From an uncultured bacterium (GTDB lineage Bacteria > Cloacimonadota > Cloacimonadia > Cloacimonadales > Cloacimonadaceae), in the NCBI GenBank assembly GCA_937924555.1, contig CALDSN010000136.1, positions 1 to 19,520 of the forward strand: a stretch of 19,520 nucleotides of DNA, in the 5' to 3' direction. A program made the position numbers and the translations under genes. This document shows positions 7,614 through 15,427 of the stretch, piece after piece (within the stretch, counting starts at the first letter, position 1; each line of letters begins with the position of its first letter). The notes under the pieces are model-generated. The model saw only the letters and a program-made list of their open reading frames with translations. It was not told where the DNA came from and did not search any database.

Positions 7614-10600
7614 AATGGCATATTTGGCTTGCTTTACTCTTAACTCTGGCAGGTAGCGGAGCAGCGGCAAAAGCCGTCCTATTAAGCAACAACGGTTCAG
7701 AGTTAGTGGTAGAATACACTGTGGGTGAATGGAGTATTTCTCCAGAAGATAGTTATGTTAAGCTTCGAGCAGAGGATATGGACTATGAAACAGAGCCAGG
7801 AGCTCCTTTAGTTCCGTATGATAACTTTAAGATCGGCGTACCTGCAGGATCCACGTTAAGCTATACCATCTTGGAGCAAGAAAGTACACAGCACCCTCTG
7901 GAGAAAGAACTGCTACCCATACCGGAACTAAAGTTAGTGGATGGGATTTCACAGTATAACTATCGGTTGGATAGTGATAAATACCGCTCCTATAGTAGAG
8001 CTTTGATAACTCCGTCTTACGATACATTCAGAGATTTCAGTTTTGCCGCTTTGGTCATATACCCATTTCGTTACAGCGGAGGAAGAGAGCTGGAAGTTAT
8101 TAAGCGCCTTAGGGTAAAGATTGAGATACAAGGAAATCTTGCTTATAGGGGTGAATATGTGAGCGATTCAGCCAGTGACTCTTTCTTGAAACAGCTTATC
8201 AATGGGGCAGAAGCCAGAAATTGGCAGAATGTGACTCGAGCTACGGTGAATTATGCCAATTTCGGCCTCAGCAATTACTGGGTTAAAGTGGAGACCAATC
8301 GGGACGGCATACACAGGATAAACTATAACCAGCTTACGGAATTGCCACTTACCGATGTTGACCCACGCAACTTCAGAATGTTCAGTACTGGGGGTAAAGT
8401 ACTGTCTCCTTTGGCAGTACTCAGTTCTGGTTCGGAATTTAAAGAGGTTCCGATCTATATCTCTCATGAGGAATCCGGAACATTTGGAGTAAATGACTAC
8501 ATACTTTTCTATGGTAGTAATAGGGATGAGTATGAGTATAACAAGAAAGTCCAGAGTGATCAGTTATTCCTGAACCCATACTCAGGAAATCAGGTGTTTT
8601 GGTTATGTTATGGGGGCGGATTTTCCGGTACACCTCAAAGAATAACGCTCTCTTCTGCAGAGACCACATATACAGAGTCAATCACTAAAACCCCTGCCTA
8701 TAAACATGTGGAAACAGAAACTCACCGTCGAGAAGATACCGGTTACACTTGGTATAGCCAAAGATTTTTTGGGAGCACCAGCTCTACCCACGCATTGCAG
8801 GCTGAGTTAACTGATGTTGATCCCAGTGGTGTACAAAGCCTATCATTTAGGATGCGGCAGGAAGAGACCACAAGCACAACATATCACAGTATAAATGTTC
8901 AAGTGAATGGAAAGTATATCCTAAGCAATGTATCCACAGGTAATATAAACTTCACATGGTCAGGCACTTCGATCTATAGTTTCAACAGAGCACATAACAG
9001 CTTTGTGAATGGCAATAACAGTATTCAACTGAGTATCAACAGGGGGAGTACAGACAATCTATACTTCGATTGGTACAGATTAAGCTATTGGCAGAATCTT
9101 GTTAAAGGGGGAGTGCAGAAAATGGTGCGGAATCCTTCAGCACCAACACCGCTTGCATATCAGTATAATCTGAGCGGAACATTGTCTAATATGATGATTA
9201 TTCAAGTAGATAGCCTGTATGCTGTGAAGCAAATCCCATTGCAGGGATCGTATTTCATCGCCACAGGAACAACGGACACAAAGTTCTATCTGCTAAGCCC
9301 GGAAGAGGCATATGCACCGGTGTCAGTTTCATATATTGAACCAGAAGATTTGACATCAGACAACACTCAGAGGGATAATCTTATCATTACTCCTGCCGAA
9401 TTCAAAGCCAAAGCAGAGGTCTTGGCTCAAAAGTACTATGATTATTACGGGATTAGCAGCAGAGTGGTCTTGCAGGAAGATATTATGGACCAATTCAACG
9501 GTGGGCACGCAGACCCGGCAGCCATCAGGCAAGCGATTCGCTACTTCTACTATAACCTGCCTTCTCCCAAGATAAGCTCGGTTACGCTAATCGGATTGGG
9601 TACTATTGATTGGCGTAACTTCAGTGGTGCTGCATCTGCGAAGAACAAGCTGATGGTTTGGCAGTTAAACGATTCTTGTTCGGATGATTTGTTTGCCATG
9701 ATCGCTACAAACTCTCGTCCAGAATTGGCAATCGGACGTTATCCTGTTACCAGCAATCGTGAGATGGATGTGATGCTAAACAATCTAATTAACTACAATG
9801 AATCTCCCACTCCAGGATGGTGGCGAAACTCCATGGTTTTCCTTGGTGATGATTACAATAATGGAGAAACCATTGGTGAAGATACCCACACCGTGCAGGT
9901 TGAAGAAGCTGGGAATACTGTGGATAGCAGCATTATAGTCCAGAAAATATTCGCCATAGAATACGAATACGATGAGTTTCAGAACAAACCTCGAGCTAGA
10001 TCGGACATGTTTGATGCCATCAATGAAGGAAGAGTACTATGGTGCTATATTGGCCATGGAGGATTCGATAAACTGGGTGCTGAAGACTACCTGAATGGTG
10101 CTGTGGACATGGGCAGATTTGCCAATCAAGGTAAGTTACCATTCTTTATCGCCTCTTCTTGTAGTGTTTCACATTTTGATTATTGGGGTTATGAGAGTTT
10201 GGGGCAAAAGCTGGTGCAGATGGACAATGTTGGTGCAATTGCTTCCTATGGAGCAACAAGGATTAGTTTTCCTGACAGCAACCAACCGATGCTGCTGTGG
10301 GTGTTGCGCTATCTGGCAAATGATCGCCTGAATATTGGTCAATCTATCATGAATGCCAAGCTGCGGTTTCAGAATACTTCAAACAACTCAGTATATGTGT
10401 TACTGGGAGATCCTGTTTTGGAGTTAGCATTACCGCAAAGAGATGGCAATCTTGAGGTTATTGGTTCTGCAGGGAATGGCCAATTGCGAGCTCTTGAAAC
10501 AATAACCGTCAATGGTGAAATTAGTACAGCCAATCTATCTGGAGAGGCTAAGATAAGAATATATGACACTAAGAAGTCCTATGTAGTTGCGGGGTCTGCT

Positions 10601-11449
10601 TTGACTCATCAAGGGACACAGCTTTATAGAGGTGAAGCTGAGGTTGAAGATTCTGCATACTCCAGTGGATTTATTGTTCCTGTCGATGTAATCAGCGGTA
10701 ACAATGGCTTGGCAGTATCTTATTTCTGGGATGAAGCTAACAAGAAGGATTACGTCAACTACTTGTATCCTTTGTCCTTAAGCGATCAAACTCAAGCTGG
10801 GCAGCCTGTGGATAATGCGGGACCCCAGATGCAGATGTATTTGGAAAGCATGGATTTCCGTCCTGGTGATACAGTTAGTACTAACAGCACACTCTTTGCA
10901 AAAATTGCAGATGAGCATGGAGTGAATATCACTGGTTCAAACGGGCACAGCATCTTGTTAATAATCGACAACTCGTTGCAGCCTATCCCTGTAACCCATT
11001 ATTTTAACTATGATAAAGGCTCATTTTCAAGTGGTTTGCTTAGTTACCCCTTACCAGAGCTAAGCGAAGGATTACACACGCTTCAGTTGATTGCCTTCGA
11101 TAACTACAACAACCCGTCGGTTATAAGCACGTTTTTCAATGCCAAGCGAACCACGGAGATTAATCTTGAAAGACTTCTTGTTTATCCCAATCCCGTAAAG
11201 AAAGATGCTAATGTTACTTTCATGCTTTCTGCAACAGCAGAAGTAAACATCAGCGTTTACACAGTCCGTGGGAAGAAGATTAATTCTTTCAAGGTTCAAG
11301 GGATTCAAGGCTTTAACAGCATAGCATTTTCGGCAACGGACTCTCGCGGAGATACTTTGGCTAACAACACATACTTCATCAAAGTTAGCGCTATATCCCC
11401 CAATGGAAAGAAAGCAGAGATGACAGAACGAATGGTAGTCTTCAAATAG
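7610..11449 (+). CDS. PorU/gingipain-like C25 cysteine peptidase with T9SS-type C-terminal domain
   Basis: A 1279-residue secreted protein. A signal peptide (MKWHIWLALLLTLAGSGAAA) is followed by a long beta-rich propeptide-like region to ~residue 580. The caspase-like C25 domain covers ~590-940. Its catalytic dyad is visible: H816 in 'CYIGHGG' and C851 in 'ASSCSVSHFD', 35 residues apart as in gingipains and PorU. The following 'ESLGQKL..NVGAIASYGATR' and 'LLGDPVLEL' are also family-typical. Ig-like beta domains follow. The C-terminus has 'LLVYPNPVKK' (YPNP at 1192-1195) and a terminal strand pattern typical of FlgD-like/type A sorting domains. PorU removes such domains and attaches cargo to the surface in type IX secretion. 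Size and layout favour PorU over a soluble gingipain, but no other por/spr gene is in the window. It sits between the OadG-like gene and cysS. Confidence 0.82.
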   Translation: MKWHIWLALLLTLAGSGAAAKAVLLSNNGSELVVEYTVGEWSISPEDSYVKLRAEDMDYETEPGAPLVPYDNFKIGVPAGSTLSYTILEQESTQHPLEKELLPIPELKLVDGISQYNYRLDSDKYRSYSRALITPSYDTFRDFSFAALVIYPFRYSGGRELEVIKRLRVKIEIQGNLAYRGEYVSDSASDSFLKQLINGAEARNWQNVTRATVNYANFGLSNYWVKVETNRDGIHRINYNQLTELPLTDVDPRNFRMFSTGGKVLSPLAVLSSGSEFKEVPIYISHEESGTFGVNDYILFYGSNRDEYEYNKKVQSDQLFLNPYSGNQVFWLCYGGGFSGTPQRITLSSAETTYTESITKTPAYKHVETETHRREDTGYTWYSQRFFGSTSSTHALQAELTDVDPSGVQSLSFRMRQEETTSTTYHSINVQVNGKYILSNVSTGNINFTWSGTSIYSFNRAHNSFVNGNNSIQLSINRGSTDNLYFDWYRLSYWQNLVKGGVQKMVRNPSAPTPLAYQYNLSGTLSNMMIIQVDSLYAVKQIPLQGSYFIATGTTDTKFYLLSPEEAYAPVSVSYIEPEDLTSDNTQRDNLIITPAEFKAKAEVLAQKYYDYYGISSRVVLQEDIMDQFNGGHADPAAIRQAIRYFYYNLPSPKISSVTLIGLGTIDWRNFSGAASAKNKLMVWQLNDSCSDDLFAMIATNSRPELAIGRYPVTSNREMDVMLNNLINYNESPTPGWWRNSMVFLGDDYNNGETIGEDTHTVQVEEAGNTVDSSIIVQKIFAIEYEYDEFQNKPRARSDMFDAINEGRVLWCYIGHGGFDKLGAEDYLNGAVDMGRFANQGKLPFFIASSCSVSHFDYWGYESLGQKLVQMDNVGAIASYGATRISFPDSNQPMLLWVLRYLANDRLNIGQSIMNAKLRFQNTSNNSVYVLLGDPVLELALPQRDGNLEVIGSAGNGQLRALETITVNGEISTANLSGEAKIRIYDTKKSYVVAGSALTHQGTQLYRGEAEVEDSAYSSGFIVPVDVISGNNGLAVSYFWDEANKKDYVNYLYPLSLSDQTQAGQPVDNAGPQMQMYLESMDFRPGDTVSTNSTLFAKIADEHGVNITGSNGHSILLIIDNSLQPIPVTHYFNYDKGSFSSGLLSYPLPELSEGLHTLQLIAFDNYNNPSVISTFFNAKRTTEINLERLLVYPNPVKKDANVTFMLSATAEVNISVYTVRGKKINSFKVQGIQGFNSIAFSATDSRGDTLANNTYFIKVSAISPNGKKAEMTERMVVFK

Positions 11450-11459
11450 GAGAGAAACA

Positions 11460-12854
11460 TTGTTATTATACAACACACAAACACGTAAAAAAGAGGAGTT
11501 TATCCCTCTAATTCCCGGGAAAGTTAGCCTCTATGCCTGCGGTCCCACAGTCTATAACTACTTTCATATCGGCAATGCCAGAGCATTCATATTCTTTGAT
11601 GTTGTTCATCGTTATTTCGAGTACTGTGGCATGGATGTAACCTATGTACAGAACATCACCGATATTGATGATAAGATTATTGCTCAGGCTATCCAGGAGA
11701 ATAGCTCATTTCGTGATATTGCAGCTAAGTACACGAAGGCTTTTTTCCAAGATTGTGATGCTTTGGGGATAAAAGCTCCCACTCACCAACCTCTGGCAAC
11801 GGATGTGATGGAAGATATTATAGCATGCATTGATACCATGGTACAGAAAGGATTTGCCTATGAGTCTAACGGTGATGTATATTTTGACACCGCAAGCCTG
11901 CCCAGTTATGGTTCCCTATCTGGAAAGAAGACGGATGATCAATTGGCAGGGGCAAGAGTGGCAGAAAATAGCAATAAACGAAACCCCTCCGATTTCACGC
12001 TCTGGAAACAAAGCAAGCCGGGAGAACCTGTTTGGCAAAGCCCTTGGGGAGATGGACGTCCAGGATGGCATACTGAGTGCGTGGTGATGAGCCAGAAGTA
12101 TTTGGGAGAAAGTTTTGATATTCATGGCGGGGGGATAGATTTGGTTTTCCCTCATCACGAGAATGAACTTGCCCAAGCGGTTGCTTTAACCGGAAAACCA
12201 CTTGCCAATTACTGGATGCACAACGGTTTCCTTAACATTGAAGGCGAGAAGATGAGCAAGAGCTTGAACAATTTCTTCACCGCCAGAGACATCCTTAAGG
12301 AATACGACTCAGAGGCTATTCGCTTCTTCTTTCTTTCCAAGCACTACCGCAGTCCCATAGACTTTAATCGGGACTTGGTGGTTGAGGCTAATAAAGCCGT
12401 AAGCAACTTCTACTCTGCTCTTAGATCGGTGGATTATCTTAGTGTAACACCTGTGTCAGCCCAACAGGATGACATAGAGCTAAGTGCTCTTGAATCAGAT
12501 TTCACAGAAGCTATGGATGACGATTTCAATACTGCCAAGGCGATAGCCGTTCTCTTCGAGCTTAGCAAGCGGGCAAAGAACAATAGCCATAACATGGAGA
12601 AACGTATAGCTGCTGCAGTCTTGCTGGTTCGTTTGGGTAGTGTGCTGGGTTTTTTCCGTAACATCGAGGATAGATTGGCCGAAAAAGTTCACGATTTGTC
12701 GTCCGATTTGATAGAGCAACTTATCATCTATCGTCGCGAGGCAAGGGACAGGAAGGATTGGGCAATGTCAGATCGCATTCGCGATGATCTCGCCAAACTT
12801 GGTATTGAACTGAAAGACACCCCCCAGGGATGCACCTGGAACTTGAAGGAGTAA
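11460..12854 (+). CDS. cysS: Cysteinyl-tRNA synthetase
   Basis: A class I aminoacyl-tRNA synthetase charging tRNA-Cys, 464 residues (E. coli enzyme 461). It starts at TTG 11460, fixed by AGGAGAG at 11448-11454 overlapping the stop of the peptidase gene. No ATG is available nearby and the family N-terminus 'LYNTQTRKKEEF' begins right there. The HIGH motif appears as HIGN (36-39) after the zinc ligand C27 in 'YACGPTVYNYFHIGN'. Other zinc ligands are in 'PGWHTECVVMS' and 'FPHHENE'. 'YVQNITDIDDKI' is the family block, and the adenylate loop is KMSKS (264-268). The C-terminal DALR-type helical region and tRNA-binding tail (TWNLKE end) are complete. The next gene starts 3 bases after the stop. Confidence 0.97.
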   Translation: MLLYNTQTRKKEEFIPLIPGKVSLYACGPTVYNYFHIGNARAFIFFDVVHRYFEYCGMDVTYVQNITDIDDKIIAQAIQENSSFRDIAAKYTKAFFQDCDALGIKAPTHQPLATDVMEDIIACIDTMVQKGFAYESNGDVYFDTASLPSYGSLSGKKTDDQLAGARVAENSNKRNPSDFTLWKQSKPGEPVWQSPWGDGRPGWHTECVVMSQKYLGESFDIHGGGIDLVFPHHENELAQAVALTGKPLANYWMHNGFLNIEGEKMSKSLNNFFTARDILKEYDSEAIRFFFLSKHYRSPIDFNRDLVVEANKAVSNFYSALRSVDYLSVTPVSAQQDDIELSALESDFTEAMDDDFNTAKAIAVLFELSKRAKNNSHNMEKRIAAAVLLVRLGSVLGFFRNIEDRLAEKVHDLSSDLIEQLIIYRREARDRKDWAMSDRIRDDLAKLGIELKDTPQGCTWNLKE

Positions 12855-12857
12855 CAC

Positions 12858-13673
12858 ATGAAAATACCACCCAAGATGTTGATTGTATTGATTGCGGGAA
12901 TAGCAGTAGTTGTAATGATTCTGGTGTTTGTTACTAAGCTTGGTACACTACGCGGACCAGAAAGTATTGCCTGGGATGCGATGGGGAAGAGATTCTTAGT
13001 TTCGAATACTCTTGGCAAGAACATCGTTAGCATGGATCCCAAAGGTAAGTATAGCCCATTCATTGGCAAAGGACTAAAAGCCCCCAGAGGTATTATTGCC
13101 AGGGCTAACAATCTCTTTATTGCCGATGTCGATCAGGTTCATATCGTAGATTTGGAGAAAGCTACCATTACTGCCAGTATCCCCGTTACTGGTGCTAAGA
13201 TGCTAAATGACATTGCCTTGGATAAGCTTGGCTATATGTATGTTACCGATACTGCCGTAAACGCGATATTTATTATTAATCCTCACAACAAAGCCGTGGA
13301 TAAGATTGTTAGTCCTCTGCTAAAATCCCCCAATGGTATAATCTATGACATGCCCAGAGATCAGATGTTGATTGTGGGATTCACAAAGCAATCACCAATA
13401 ATAAGCCTCAGCACCAGAGATAAAAGCATTAGTCCATTTATGGACAGCATTTATTCTGAGTTAGACGGTATAGCCATTGATGACTTGGGAAGAATCTATT
13501 TCAGCTCTTGGGAACAGGATATGATAGTGGAGATACCACAAGAGCAGAACCGTTTTGTCGCCAAATTCAAAGGAATAAAGGATGCTGCGGACATGATATA
13601 CTATCTACCGAATAATGAGCTGATTGTGCCCCTCTTCACCAAGAACAAGATCATCCGTATTTCTTTGGACTGA
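12858..13673 (+). CDS. Membrane-anchored SMP-30/NHL-like beta-propeller protein
   Basis: 271 residues. A short basic N-terminus and one hydrophobic helix (~7-28) indicate a signal anchor, placing the rest in the periplasm. The remainder is a series of propeller blades with repeating 'PESIAWDAMGKRFLVSNTLGKNIVSMDPKG', 'APRGIIARANNLFIADVDQVHIVDLE', 'LNDIALDKLGYMYVTDTAVNAIFIIN' and 'LDGIAIDDLGRIYFSSW' patterns. These are typical of the six-bladed gluconolactonase/SMP-30/NHL type. No confirmed metal or substrate residues can be assigned, so enzymatic activity is not claimed. AAGGAG inside the cysS 3' end serves as the ribosome binding site. The stop is followed at once by GAGG for the kinase-like gene. 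Confidence 0.75.
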   Translation: MKIPPKMLIVLIAGIAVVVMILVFVTKLGTLRGPESIAWDAMGKRFLVSNTLGKNIVSMDPKGKYSPFIGKGLKAPRGIIARANNLFIADVDQVHIVDLEKATITASIPVTGAKMLNDIALDKLGYMYVTDTAVNAIFIINPHNKAVDKIVSPLLKSPNGIIYDMPRDQMLIVGFTKQSPIISLSTRDKSISPFMDSIYSELDGIAIDDLGRIYFSSWEQDMIVEIPQEQNRFVAKFKGIKDAADMIYYLPNNELIVPLFTKNKIIRISLD

Positions 13674-13680
13674 GGTAACT

Positions 13681-14304
13681 ATAAAACACAGGCTTGAGTT
13701 CTTTCCCACCCACATAGTAAAGCACTTTACTGACCCTGGGGAGTATCGCAAAGAGTATGCTGTTTACAACTTAAACTTGCCGATGCTCCCTTGTCTTATT
13801 AGTTACAAGGAAAACTGCCAATTGACTCTACAACGAATCAATGGACAACCCTATATGGACAATCTTGCTACCTTTGATCCAGCAAGGTTGGCGTCCACAA
13901 TTGCATCTTTTCATCTTGCTACTTTAAAGGATGAAACCTGCTTATGCCAGGTTGATAATCAACCCGCAAACATCCTTCAAGACGGACAAAGATACTATAT
14001 GGTGGATTTTGGCGACAGCATAAGGGATTTTCCTGAGTTGGATGTAACACATCTCATGCTGTTCTGGGCTGCAGATTTTCCCCGTAGCCTTTTTACCGAT
14101 AGTTGCAGGTGTTTTTTAGATGCTTATATCCAGTATTTCACGATTAAAGACACTCGCTGGCAATACTATCTTAAGCACAACATCATAGCTTTTGACGAAC
14201 GCCGGAACAAATATAAGAAACCGGGCGGTATGAACCCCCCGGATATTCAACAGAGCAATCGGCAGTATCTACACGACTATAGCTTTACCAAGAAAAATCG
14301 CTGA
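13681..14304 (+). CDS. Small aminoglycoside-phosphotransferase/kinase-fold protein, possible AUA start
   Basis: Protein-kinase-like fold of unknown substrate. From 13681 it is 207 residues. An N-lobe-like segment has a candidate Lys in 'HIVKHF' and a Glu-rich helix 'EYRKEYAVY'. The catalytic loop reads 'QVDNQPANIL' (D92, N97) and is followed by 'YMVDFGDS' (DFG at 109-111), a spacing normal for this superfamily. The His usually two residues before the catalytic Asp is Gln here. Start choice is the oddity. GAGG at 13672-13675 is well placed for an ATA codon at 13681 (ATA AAA CAC), and the sequence from there looks like a proper domain start. The only canonical alternative is a TTG at 13624 inside the propeller gene, giving 19 extra residues of unconvincing sequence. 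A sequencing error for ATG is also possible. The last 20 bases overlap the convergent gene. Confidence 0.68.
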   Translation: MKHRLEFFPTHIVKHFTDPGEYRKEYAVYNLNLPMLPCLISYKENCQLTLQRINGQPYMDNLATFDPARLASTIASFHLATLKDETCLCQVDNQPANILQDGQRYYMVDFGDSIRDFPELDVTHLMLFWAADFPRSLFTDSCRCFLDAYIQYFTIKDTRWQYYLKHNIIAFDERRNKYKKPGGMNPPDIQQSNRQYLHDYSFTKKNR

Positions 14305-14761
14305 AGTCTGCGCAGATGGGGTTATAATAGTCGGCAACTAGCCAATCATCGCCATTAAATCCCACAAATAGCATCTTCTCGCCGTCTAAATCCCAATAGT
14401 AAGGTGCGTAATCATCTTCATCATCGCAATCGCCAACGCCATGCAATTCGGATGCATTCTCCATAACATAGTCAAACTGCTCAGCATCATAATAGCCATT
14501 GTAGTATATCTTCCAAGCCAACAGCTTCTCCAGTTTGGCATCGAACTTGGCATCGATATGATCCACCTGTGAATCATTTGAGGCTACAAAACATCTTTCA
14601 GTTCCGGTGCTAATTGTGTCCGTGAAGTGATCCTCCACCTTAGATAGCTTATCTTTTACTTGTTTATAGCTATCACCATAGGATAGCCCAAATAACCCTG
14701 TCTGGGCATACAAGCCCATACCAAGGGCACACAGCAAGACTACAAGTAATAACTTGTTCAT
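14285..14761 (-). CDS. Secreted acidic protein of unknown function, paralogue B
   Basis: 158 residues if started at the ATG at 14761, which has GGAGG nine bases upstream and gives a clean signal peptide (MNKLLLVVLLCALGMGLYA-QTGLFGL). A longer frame to 14827 overlaps the previous gene and lacks a binding site. The mature protein begins 'QTGLFGLSYGDSYKQV' and is rich in Asp, Tyr and Trp. It includes 'DGEKMLFVGFNGDDWLVADYYNP' and ends in 'DFSDFSW'. It shares the N-terminal block, a 'VDHI' motif, the 'LLAW-x-I-Y-Y' block and the 'VA[DE]YYN' block with the gene just upstream, so the two are tandem duplicates. I do not recognise the family. The gene is convergent with the kinase-like gene and its last 20 bases overlap it. 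Confidence 0.75.
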   Translation of the reverse strand: MNKLLLVVLLCALGMGLYAQTGLFGLSYGDSYKQVKDKLSKVEDHFTDTISTGTERCFVASNDSQVDHIDAKFDAKLEKLLAWKIYYNGYYDAEQFDYVMENASELHGVGDCDDEDDYAPYYWDLDGEKMLFVGFNGDDWLVADYYNPICADFSDFSW

Positions 14762-14820
14762 CAACAGGTTCCTCCATTCATTATCCATATATTCAGTTTG
14801 GTCTGAATCAATAGGTTTCT

Positions 14821-15300
14821 TCACCACACCTCAAAAAAGGAGTATTGGGGGTAGTCATCATTGTAATATTCCGCTACATAGAACTCATAGTCATAATCCC
14901 ACCCGGCATAAAGCGTTCTGCCATCTTCAAACAACCAGTAATCGCACTCCAAATAATCGTCCCATTCAGGTTCAAAATCATGCCAATCCATGGCAGAATT
15001 ATAGACAATGTCTTCGATGCTGTCATCATCTTGCTCAAGGTAGAATACTTGCCATGCCACCAATTCGTCTAAATCTGTATCGAAAAAGCAGTTAATATGA
15101 TCCACATATATGTTGGAGTCATTCGTGTATGTGTATGAATCCTCACTATTCATGGTTTCGGTGAAGTTCAGATCCGATGCACCCAGGGTAGATTTCACTT
15201 TACTGTGGCTGTCCCCATAGCTAAGTCCAAATAAGCCTGTTTGGGCAGACAATGCAATTGCCAAAATTACAAAGCATAAGGTTAAAAGAGTTTGTTTCAT
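14821..15300 (-). CDS. Secreted acidic protein of unknown function, paralogue A
   Basis: 159 residues with a signal peptide (MKQTLLTLCFVILAIALSA-QTGLFGL). The mature form starts 'QTGLFGLSYGDSHSKVKSTL', nearly identical to its neighbour for the first ten residues and more divergent afterwards. It is extremely acidic and aromatic (e.g. 'DWHDFEPEWDDYLECDYW', 'AGWDYDYEFYVAEYYNDDY'). GAGG lies nine bases before the ATG at 15300. It is probably periplasmic or exported. The acidic surface could bind cations or a basic partner, but that is a guess. It and the gene at 14285-14761 are 59 bases apart and likely co-transcribed. That gap contains a 6-bp inverted repeat (ATTCAG 14791-14796 / CTGAAT 14803-14808) with no T-run. 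No known family recognised. Confidence 0.75.
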   Translation of the reverse strand: MKQTLLTLCFVILAIALSAQTGLFGLSYGDSHSKVKSTLGASDLNFTETMNSEDSYTYTNDSNIYVDHINCFFDTDLDELVAWQVFYLEQDDDSIEDIVYNSAMDWHDFEPEWDDYLECDYWLFEDGRTLYAGWDYDYEFYVAEYYNDDYPQYSFFEVW

Positions 15301-15427
15301 TTCATCTTACCTCGTTTTTAAGTGTAATATCTCTATGCATACATACTAATCCACACATCAAAGCCGTCAAGGACAATGTTTGTGCGAGGATGCAGTTGAT
15401 GTTTGCCTAAGATGCTATGCCGGGATA

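Noticed and set aside
14791..14808. 6-bp inverted repeat ATTCAG/CTGAAT between the paralogues as a terminator or attenuator
   Set aside because: The stem is short and AT-rich with no T-run. I mention it only in the gene entry.
14762..14827. N-terminal extension of paralogue B to 14827
   Set aside because: It would place 22 polar residues before a perfect signal peptide, overlap the previous gene and lack a binding site. The GGAGG fits the ATG at 14761.
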